Made by a program: the position numbers and the translations under genes. A stretch of DNA of 64,000 bases from Dechloromonas sp. TW-R-39-2 (GTDB lineage: Bacteria > Pseudomonadota > Gammaproteobacteria > Burkholderiales > Rhodocyclaceae). Positions 28,001 to 34,207 of the stretch are shown in pieces; positions within the stretch are counted from its first letter, which is position 1; each line of letters begins with the position of its first letter. Where the stretch lies: positions 1,581,001-1,645,000 of the forward strand of contig NZ_CP045202.1 in assembly GCF_016864195.1 (NCBI RefSeq). Direction: 5' to 3'. The notes beneath the pieces are model-generated. The model worked only from the letters and a program-made list of their open reading frames with translations. It was not told the origin of the DNA and made no database searches.

Positions 28001-28101
28001 AAATCCGCAAAAGCCTGGATGCCGGCGGCGGCAAGAATGGCGGTCAGTACGAGCAGCAGCAGGCGCTGGGTCAGCGAGAAACGGATCAGTGCAGCGAGCA
28101 T
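25015..28101 (-). CDS. Heavy-metal RND efflux pump (CzcA/CusA family)
   Basis: 1,028 residues, the normal length. Seen: PIDAFPDVSTTQVKI and the porter motifs of HME-RND pumps, TM-rich halves, and GMLVDAAVVVVENVE near residue 395, which lacks the acidic DFGxxxD pattern in part. GSDELGLDPMGLNQTDTFM near 605 is similar to CzcA-type GTAEVATDPM. Known: these inner-membrane pumps use the proton gradient to expel divalent or monovalent metals through an adaptor and a TolC channel. The metal cannot be fixed; the Met triad typical of CusA is not evident, favouring divalent metals, with low certainty. Confidence 0.93.
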   Translation of the reverse strand: MLAALIRFSLTQRLLLLVLTAILAAAGIQAFADLPIDAFPDVSTTQVKIILKAPGMTPEEVETRIAVPVEQELLGIPQQRLLRSTSKYALTDITLDFADGTDIYWARQQVGERLAAAIGNLPPGVSGGMAPITTPLGEMFMFTIDGDLPLAERRALLDWVIRPQLRTVPGVADVNSLGGEVRTFEVAPNPQLLAARDISLKDLQAVLEANNRNDGAGRLNDGEEALLVRAEGAIRQLDDVRAIVVQAKNGHVVRVGDVAEVRLGALTRYGAVTHNGQGETVQGLVLGLRGANARAVVAGVKQRLAEIAPSLPQGVSIDVFYDRSNLVDRAVGTVSKALLEAIVLVVVLLLAFLGNLRAALVVALMLPLSALATFILMRLSGLSANLMSLGGLAIAIGMLVDAAVVVVENVESQLADAPENLPTLHLIYRAAREVAAPVTSGIVIIIIVFLPLLTLQGLEGKMFGPVALTIVFALSASLLLSLTVVPVLASYLIKRGVHHEPWLVGKLAAIYDRVLASALLHSRRFILAALLALAGAAGAFLLLGKSFMPTMDEGDIIMQLEKLPSIGLEQTLNIDSRVQQAILAQVPEVKAIVARAGSDELGLDPMGLNQTDTFMVLKPRETWRNPDPAWLADQLRAVMADFPGIGFSFTQPIDMRVAEMLTGVRGDLAIKIYGPDLATLNRLAGEVETSVKKVSGAEDTFTLRNDGVQYMNLAVDRLAAGRFGLNVDAIQNDLKALLEGRTVGTVLEQGRRIPVVLRGPADLRNSPTDFAALRLSLPDGGSVPLPAITKLERIDGPVKVDRENAQRYVVVQSNVRGRDLVGFVDAAREAVAREVKLPPGYRLAWGGQFENQQRAAARLAVVVPVALLLIFFLLFSTFGSVRQALLVLSNVPFAMIGGIFGLLISGEYLSVPASVGFIALLGIAVLNGVVMVTYFNQLLARGMAIGEVVVEGAKRRLRPVMMTASIAAFGLVPMLFASGPGSEVQRPLAIVVIGGLLTSTALTLVLLPILFRRFGLKPPTAFLDPKHA

Positions 28102-29177
28102 TATTCGGCGCCTACCCCGGTCAACATCGCTTTCAGGCCGGAAACGCCGTGGCTGACGATGCGTTCACCGGCGGCCACACCCTCGGCAACGAAGCTGCCG
28201 CCCCCCTGGCTGACGACGCGTACCTGGCGTGGTGTAAAGGTGCTGCCTTTTTCATTCGTTGCGTTCTGGATGAAAACCAGCGTCTTGCCCTGATGGCGCA
28301 CCAAAGCTGAAGCAGGCAGGCGCTGCAAGCTGCCGTTTGGCGTGGCAATGACCACTTCAAGCATCTGGCCGGGACGCAGACTGTCGGCCCCCTGGCTGAC
28401 TTCAGCCCGCAGCAAGACGGTCTGGCTGGCCGGGTCGACTGCCCGGCCGATGGCGACCAGCTTGCCTTGCAGCGTGCTGCCGCCGAGCTTGACCGGCGTC
28501 CCCGGCCTGAGCGTTTCGGCCAGCGCCAGCGGTGCCTGTATTTCCAGCCAGAGAGGCGACAGGCGAGCGATGCGGTAGATCAAGGCCGCGCTGTCGACGC
28601 GCTGCCCTAACTGGACACCCTGTTCGAGCACGACGCCATCGATCGCTGCGGTCAACGCCAGCGGACCGCCCAGTTTGCCTGGCGTAACGCCGGCCAGGGC
28701 CAGCCCCTGGCGTCGTTCGCTGGCCTGGGCCGCGGCCTGGCTGGCTGCGCTGCGGGTCGCTTGCAGGCGCGCTTCAGCGATCAGGCCTTCGGCAAAAAGC
28801 TGTTCGTCCCGTTTGAGATTTTGTTGCAGCAGCGCCGACTGACTGCCTGACTGCAAGGCATCGCGCTGCAGTTCGAGTGCCTGCGGGCTGGCCAGATGAG
28901 CGACGACCTGGCCGCGCCGCACCGTTTCCCCCGGAGCCACGGCCAGCATTTCGATCATGCCGCCAACCGGTGCCGTGATGACCCGCATCTGGCTGTTCGG
29001 CACCATGACGCGTGCCGGCAGCGTACCGCCGCCGGTGCCTGAATCCTGGCCGGCCAACACGCTTTCCAGACCGAGCGATTTTATTTGCAGCGCATTCAGC
29101 GTCATTCCTTCGCTTGCCCCTGAGGCAGGCGACAACAGACTGAGGAGCAGCGGTAGAAGAATTCGGAAAGCAGGCAT
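28101..29177 (-). CDS. RND efflux periplasmic adaptor (CzcB/CusB family)
   Basis: 358 residues with a signal peptide (MPAFRILLPLLLSLLSPASGA). The barrel-sandwich domain (VITAPVGGMIEMLAVAPGETVRRGQVVAHL), alpha-hairpin and beta-barrel follow. It opens the operon and its stop shares one base with the pump start (28101). Upstream, a TTAA-box promoter matches that of the SHP operon. Known: adaptors link pump and channel in the periplasm. No long His-rich metal-binding tail is seen. Confidence 0.92.
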   Translation of the reverse strand: MPAFRILLPLLLSLLSPASGASEGMTLNALQIKSLGLESVLAGQDSGTGGGTLPARVMVPNSQMRVITAPVGGMIEMLAVAPGETVRRGQVVAHLASPQALELQRDALQSGSQSALLQQNLKRDEQLFAEGLIAEARLQATRSAASQAAAQASERRQGLALAGVTPGKLGGPLALTAAIDGVVLEQGVQLGQRVDSAALIYRIARLSPLWLEIQAPLALAETLRPGTPVKLGGSTLQGKLVAIGRAVDPASQTVLLRAEVSQGADSLRPGQMLEVVIATPNGSLQRLPASALVRHQGKTLVFIQNATNEKGSTFTPRQVRVVSQGGGSFVAEGVAAGERIVSHGVSGLKAMLTGVGAE

Positions 29178-29205
29178 GAAACGACTCGTTTGGGAGATGT
29201 CGGCG

Positions 29206-29238
29206 AGTCTAGCGAGGCACGATTAAGGCTTTCTTAAC
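29206..29238 (-). promoter_or_regulatory. RND operon promoter with PmrA/QseB-like box
   Basis: On the plus strand ATTAAG (29222-29227), 5 bases, CTTAAC (29233-29238). Read on the minus strand, after 10 bases comes TAGACT (29211-29206), a putative -10. The spacing and the TAGACT hexamer equal those at 21555-21576, and both lie about 46 bases from the start codon. Confidence 0.7.
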
Positions 29239-29340
29239 ATTTATTTTCGCCGGCCAAGGGGGCGTAAAGCGATCAGGATTTTGTGCGGTGCAATATAATG
29301 TCTCCCTGTTCCTGAATTGATTGCCGTTCGTTTGATCATC

Positions 29341-29937
29341 ATGCGCTGGATATGGGTCGCGGTATTTGCCGCTTTCTCTCCGCTGGAAATTTATGCCCTC
29401 GACGTTGCGGTCGACGAAATCTCGTCGGTTGCCGCGCTGCCCGAGGCTGCCCCCGGCGTGACCATTTCAGCCATTCCGGCGCCGATGCCGGTCATCGAGG
29501 TGATCCAGCCGGATAGCTCGGCTGCGGTCAGGAAACAGCGTCTGGCCAAGAAAAAATCGCTGCCGGTGATGATGCTGAGCCGAACCGAACGGCGTCAGGC
29601 CCAGATTCTGGTGGCCGACAGCAAGAGTGGCGAGCCCGGCTTGCCCGGCCACTCCTACAATCCGAATGATGATTTCCAGGGCGGTCCGGATGAACTCGAT
29701 TTCCACCGCTCCTACAGTCGCCCCAAACTGATTTCGGATGCCGACGAAGCCGACGATGCACCGGCGCTCTCGCCTTACGTCCGCCTGCGTTTGCTGATGG
29801 CCCGGCTGAAAGCGCTGGAAGTACATGCCCTGAATCAGGTTCCCGACCCGGGTGACGACCTGTCCGGGCCGGTTCTCGAGCGTCTCAAGGCAGCCCGTCT
29901 CAAGGCTGTCGAAGCGCATCGGAACAAGTTCTCCTGA
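29341..29937 (+). CDS. Hypothetical secreted protein
   Basis: 198 residues, no recognised family. It begins MRWIWVAVFAAFSPLEIYA, a plausible signal peptide, followed by a low-complexity Ala/Pro/Val stretch, a charged middle region (LAKKKSLPVMMLSRTERR) and an Asp/Pro-rich tail. The ATG at 29341 is preferred over the TTG at 29317 because it gives the cleaner signal, although no strong ribosome site is seen. A TATAAT hexamer at 29294-29299 could be its -10. Divergent from the RND operon. Confidence 0.55.
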   Translation: MRWIWVAVFAAFSPLEIYALDVAVDEISSVAALPEAAPGVTISAIPAPMPVIEVIQPDSSAAVRKQRLAKKKSLPVMMLSRTERRQAQILVADSKSGEPGLPGHSYNPNDDFQGGPDELDFHRSYSRPKLISDADEADDAPALSPYVRLRLLMARLKALEVHALNQVPDPGDDLSGPVLERLKAARLKAVEAHRNKFS

Positions 29938-30023
29938 TCGGCTGGCAAACAGGTACACTCCGGCCCTGATCCGCTGCCGACAATCTGTCGCGCGGCGCCA
30001 TTCTGCTTATTCAAAGGTTATCC

Positions 30024-30515
30024 ATGCACCCGGTTCACGATGTCGATGCTCTGCTTCTCCTTGCGCTTGGTCTGTCTGCCAAACGGCGGCCGGCCGGTCT
30101 GGTCGACATCATGGCTGCCGTCGATCTGATCCAGGAGGCCGTGCCGGCCGATGCCAAACTGATCGAGGCCTTCGAGCGCCTGTCGCGCCATGGCCTGATT
30201 CAGGCGGTCGATGGTGCTTACCGGCTGAGCGAAGCGGCTGAAGAAATCATCGCCGGTTTGCCGCGCAAGGCCGAGGCGGCCGAGCGCCTGTTCCTCATCA
30301 AGGATGAGCTTTCTGTCTACGCGATGCCGGCCGATCAGCCGCCGGTTATCGTCGCCCCCGAAGAGGTTGCTGCTGCACTGGTCGTGCACAAGGCTGCGGC
30401 GGCGAGTACGGCAAAGAACCTGCTGGTGCCCAAACCCAAGTCGGTCGATACCTCGAAGAGCCGTCCCGGCCAGCGCCAGCGCAAACCGATGCCGGCCCGT
30501 CGCCGCAAGGATTGA
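30024..30515 (+). CDS. Hypothetical protein with helical N-terminus
   Basis: 163 residues. Residues 1-75 look like a winged-helix-type fold (VDALLLLALGLSAKRRPAGLVDIMAAVDLI; LIEAFERLSRHGLIQAVDGAYRLSE), which is only a visual impression. The C-terminus is basic (KSRPGQRQRKPMPARRRKD) and could bind nucleic acid. No signal peptide. The gene converges on the YgjP-like metallopeptidase with a 4-base gap. Function unknown. Confidence 0.6.
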   Translation: MHPVHDVDALLLLALGLSAKRRPAGLVDIMAAVDLIQEAVPADAKLIEAFERLSRHGLIQAVDGAYRLSEAAEEIIAGLPRKAEAAERLFLIKDELSVYAMPADQPPVIVAPEEVAAALVVHKAAAASTAKNLLVPKPKSVDTSKSRPGQRQRKPMPARRRKD

Positions 30516-30519
30516 TCGC

Positions 30520-31059
30520 TTACGGCACGTCGACCGCAGCAGGCGACCACAGGGCCTTGCCGCCGGCGGCAAGGTAGGCCAGATAAGCCCGCAGTTCCAG
30601 TTCAAGCTGGTGGTAGTCGGCTTCCATGTGCCGGCATAGCTGGTAAAAAGCCTTGTCGTGCTCGCGTTCCTTGAGATGCGCCAGCTCGTGTACGACGATC
30701 ATGCGCAGGAATGCCTCAGGCATTTCGCGGAAAATGCTGGCGATGCGAATCTCGCGTTTCGCCTTGAGTTTGCCGCCTTGTATCCGGGCGATGGTGGTGT
30801 GTGTGCCGAGTGCTTGCCGGAGAATTTTCAGCGTGCTGTCGTAGGCGACCTTGCTGAGTTGTGGCGCATTTTTCAGAAAATCGTTTTTCAAGGCCAGGAC
30901 GTAGTCGTAAAGCGCCTTGTCGGTTCGCGCATCGTGTGCTGCCGGATATTTTGAGCGCAGGATATCGGCCAGCCGGTTGGTTTCGATCAATTCGATGATC
31001 GATTCGGCAAGTGCTGGCGGATAGCCGGCTAGGTAATTCGGGGCGGATCTTGGGCGCAT
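30520..31059 (-). CDS. YgjP-like metallopeptidase (DUF45/M48 type)
   Basis: 179 residues. Zinc motif HELAH at 124-128 with Glu125, and His134 in LKEREHDKAFYQLCRHMEADY, the HExxH-x5-H layout of the YgjP family. Known: cytoplasmic putative zinc peptidases, some described as UTP-related enzymes; the substrate is uncertain. No membrane segment or signal is seen. It lies 16 bases downstream of a hybrid kinase gene in the same direction, but co-function is unclear. Confidence 0.82.
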   Translation of the reverse strand: MRPRSAPNYLAGYPPALAESIIELIETNRLADILRSKYPAAHDARTDKALYDYVLALKNDFLKNAPQLSKVAYDSTLKILRQALGTHTTIARIQGGKLKAKREIRIASIFREMPEAFLRMIVVHELAHLKEREHDKAFYQLCRHMEADYHQLELELRAYLAYLAAGGKALWSPAAVDVP

Positions 31060-31075
31060 CGGGCTGGCCAGGGGC

Positions 31076-34057
31076 TTAGTCGGTCTGAACGTGCTGGACG
31101 ATCAGGCGGAGCAGTTCATCCAGCTTGATCGGCTTGGCAATGTGGTTGACCATGCCGGCTGCAAAGCATTTTTCACGTTCATCGCTCATGGCATGAGCCG
31201 TCTGGGCGATGATCGGCAGCTCCGGGGCCAGTTCCTGTATGCGTCGGGCTGCTTCGTAGCCATCCATTTCCGGCATCTGGATGTCCATCAGGACAATGTC
31301 GAAAGCGCTGCGTCCGGTGGCAATGACGCGGTCGACGGCTTCTTTGCCGTTATTTGCCAGCGTGACGTGTGCGCCATTGTCGATCAGGTTGGCCACCAGC
31401 ACTTTCTGGTTGATCAGATCGTCTTCTGCCAGCAGGATGCGGAGACCGGCGAGTGGCTTGGCGGCCGGGCGCTGGCTGGCCGATGTGGGTGGCGTGGTCG
31501 GTGCGATCAGGCCGGCAGGCAGGAACGGCAGGCTGACCCGAACGGTCGTTCCACGCCCCAGCTGGCTTTCGACCGCTATTTCGCCACCCATCAATTCCAG
31601 GATGCGCTTGCAGATGGCCAGGCCGAGTCCTGTTCCACCAAAACGTCGGCTGGCTGATGCATCGGCTTGCTGGAAGGGATCGAAAAGCTGTTCCAGCTGA
31701 GCTTCATCCATCCCGATGCCGGTGTCGGTAATGGTGAACAGCAGTTGCTCGGTTTCGCGCTGGGCATGCAAGGTGACATTGCCGGTTTCGGTGAATTTGA
31801 CGGCGTTCGAGAGCAGGTTGAGCAGGACTTGTCCGGTACGCAATGAGTCGCCCAGGCAGGTTGCCGGCAGATTGTCGGCCAGCTCGACATCGAGCTTGAT
31901 CTGCTTGGCCTGGGCCCGGTCGCGCACCAGTTCAACGGCGTGTTCGATGACTTCGCTGATGACGACGGTGGTTTGTTCGATGCGCAGTTTGCCGGCTTCG
32001 ATCTTGGAGAAATCCAGAATGTCGTTGATCACGCCGAGCAAGCGTTTGCCGGAGGCCAGTATCTTGTTGAACGCATCGGCCGAACGCTCGGGGTTGTGGC
32101 TGTGGCGCTGGCCGATTTCGGCAAAACCGAGCACGCCGTTCAGCGGGGTGCGGATTTCGTGACTCATGTTGGCCAGGAAATCACTCTTTGCCCGTGCCAG
32201 GTTTTCGGCGGCCAGCAGGGCGCGTTCGCGTGCCTCGGCGGTGGCGCGTTGCTGGCTGATATCGACCATGCTGGTGACCGAGCCGGTGATTTCTTGATCC
32301 AGCAGGATCGGGTGTGTCGCGTACATGACCGGGATGGGGTGGCCGTCGGCGTGCCAGTAAACTTCATCATCGACCCGGACATTCTGACCCAGGGTCAGCG
32401 TATTCCGGCTTGGACATTCGTGCGGCGGATAGGGCGTGCCGTCCGGGCGGCTGTGATGGAACAGGGAGTGGGCATCGCGCCCGATCACATCCTCGGCCCG
32501 ATAGCCCAGCAGATTGCAGGCAGCCTGGTTGATGAAGGTGATCGTGCCCTTGCGGTCGATACCGTAAAGCCCATCGGCGCTTGAATTCAGGATGTGGGTG
32601 GCGCGAGCTTCGGTTTCCATCAAGGCCGCCGTTCGCTCAAGAACGAGCTCTTCCAGATGGCGGCGGTGATTTTCGAGTTCAACTTCGTTGCGCTTGCGTT
32701 CGGAAATGTCGCGGCTCACTGCGATCATCGCCCGGCGTGCCCCATTTTCATCAAAAAGCGGCACCTTGATGACCTCGAAATGCAGCAAACCGTTCAGTTC
32801 GTCGTGCATGATGTCTTCGTGGCGCGTCACTCTGCCATTGGCCCAGGCAGTGGCATCGCTCACTTCGCAGGCCGTCAGGGTGGCGGCCAGATGCGGCTGG
32901 CACTGGCCGATTTCACGGTCGGTCAGGCCGAGCCAGGCGCTATCCTGCAGGCCGAACAGTTTGAGACAAACGCTGTTGGCAACCAGCCAGCGTCCTTCGC
33001 CATCCTTGAACTGGATGGCATCGGGTACGGCTTCGATCACTGTCTTGAGCTGATCTTCCCGTTCAGCCAGCGCCTGCTGGCGTTTTTCCGCCTGGCCAAG
33101 CAGGCGCAGCAGGGCGACTCCCAGAACGAGAGAAAGCAGCAGGAAACCGGCGGCCAGCGTCGCAGTTTTGTATGCCTCGGCGTACCAGTTGCCAAGGTAG
33201 TCCTCGCTGGCTGCACCGACGATGGCGATGATCGGTGCATTGCTTAGTCGGCTGAACGAAATGGTTCGTTGAAAACCATCTCCGCTGGTTGTCGTGTGGA
33301 AGGTTGCCGTGCTGACCCCAGACTCGAAAAGAGCCCGTGCATCAGCAGAAATGGTTGTATTGCCGATTTTTCCCGCAGGGTGATCGGGAATGGCCGGCTT
33401 GCGGCTGATCAGGCCAAGATTGGCATCGCGCACAATGATCGTGCCGTGCGGACCGACGTCGTAGTGCGAGAGAATCCTGTCGAAATGATCAATTGCAATC
33501 GGTGCCGAAATGACGCCAGCAAAGCGGCCATCCGGGTAGTTGTAACGTTGGGCAAAACCGACGATGTATTTTTTCGCCACGCGGCCAAAGACCGGTTTCG
33601 AGATGAATAGCTGGCGCTCCGTATGTTCCCGGTGATGCATGAAATAGTCGCGGTCAACCCAGCTGACGCGTGCATTTTTGTCGACCCCATCGCCGAGGAT
33701 CACGAAGCCCTGGGCATCTGCAACGCGAAAAGCTTCCAGCTCCGGCAGGCGTCGTTTTTGTCGGGCCATGAAGGCGTTCATCGTCACTTCATCGAGGCGA
33801 CCGGTGGCTAGTTGGCGTTCCAGTTCATCGGCGACCGTGCGCAAGGCCAGGTCAATCTTGTCGATACTGTTCGAAAGGCTTTGCTCAAGGGCGCTGGCAA
33901 CCGTCTGCGTCAATGCCTCGGCACGTTGGTCGTATTGCTCCCGGCTTTGCTGGATCGAGTAAGCCGACAGAAAAATGACCAAGGCGTTGGAACATACCAA
34001 GCCTGCCAGTAAAAGCCGGCGAAGATTTCGCGCGGGGGTTCGTCCGCTACTGCTCAC
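31076..34057 (-). CDS. Hybrid sensor histidine kinase with Cache and two PAS domains
   Basis: 993 residues. Seen: TM1 at about residues 14-34, a double-Cache-type sensor domain (about 40-290, with SWVDRDYFMHHREHTERQLFISKPVFG), TM2 at about 295-318 and two PAS domains (about 335-450 and 480-600). The HisKA box is [13 protein letters not shown], the ATPase has NLLSNAVKFTETG and GTGLGLAICKRI, and a receiver follows (LAEDDLINQKVLV; VLMDIQMPEMDGYEA; KPI). The receiver suggests a phosphorelay through an HPt protein. The Cache domain probably senses a small extracellular molecule. Confidence 0.93.
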   Translation of the reverse strand: MSSSGRTPARNLRRLLLAGLVCSNALVIFLSAYSIQQSREQYDQRAEALTQTVASALEQSLSNSIDKIDLALRTVADELERQLATGRLDEVTMNAFMARQKRRLPELEAFRVADAQGFVILGDGVDKNARVSWVDRDYFMHHREHTERQLFISKPVFGRVAKKYIVGFAQRYNYPDGRFAGVISAPIAIDHFDRILSHYDVGPHGTIIVRDANLGLISRKPAIPDHPAGKIGNTTISADARALFESGVSTATFHTTTSGDGFQRTISFSRLSNAPIIAIVGAASEDYLGNWYAEAYKTATLAAGFLLLSLVLGVALLRLLGQAEKRQQALAEREDQLKTVIEAVPDAIQFKDGEGRWLVANSVCLKLFGLQDSAWLGLTDREIGQCQPHLAATLTACEVSDATAWANGRVTRHEDIMHDELNGLLHFEVIKVPLFDENGARRAMIAVSRDISERKRNEVELENHRRHLEELVLERTAALMETEARATHILNSSADGLYGIDRKGTITFINQAACNLLGYRAEDVIGRDAHSLFHHSRPDGTPYPPHECPSRNTLTLGQNVRVDDEVYWHADGHPIPVMYATHPILLDQEITGSVTSMVDISQQRATAEARERALLAAENLARAKSDFLANMSHEIRTPLNGVLGFAEIGQRHSHNPERSADAFNKILASGKRLLGVINDILDFSKIEAGKLRIEQTTVVISEVIEHAVELVRDRAQAKQIKLDVELADNLPATCLGDSLRTGQVLLNLLSNAVKFTETGNVTLHAQRETEQLLFTITDTGIGMDEAQLEQLFDPFQQADASASRRFGGTGLGLAICKRILELMGGEIAVESQLGRGTTVRVSLPFLPAGLIAPTTPPTSASQRPAAKPLAGLRILLAEDDLINQKVLVANLIDNGAHVTLANNGKEAVDRVIATGRSAFDIVLMDIQMPEMDGYEAARRIQELAPELPIIAQTAHAMSDEREKCFAAGMVNHIAKPIKLDELLRLIVQHVQTD

Positions 34058-34144
34058 GCTGTTCTACCCTGTTTCATGTTTTTCTGATTTAGCTGCACAG
34101 ATGGATTCTACTGCTTTTGGCATAGCCTGAATGCAGTCCGGTGC

Positions 34145-34178
34145 GCCAAAAAAAATGACCGGCCTTGGCCGGTCATTT
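34145..34178 (-). terminator. Terminator of the acetate kinase fusion gene
   Basis: Perfect hairpin AATGACCGGCC TT GGCCGGTCATT followed on the minus strand by a run of eight T's. It ends the transcript reading out of 34208. Confidence 0.9.
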
Positions 34179-34207
34179 GATTTTTGCTTCAGGAATCTTC
34201 GAATCGA

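Noticed and set aside
30016..30605. Minus-strand frame opposite the hypothetical gene at 30024
   Set aside because: The plus-strand gene has better start context and abuts the metallopeptidase gene cleanly; the antisense frame overlaps it entirely.
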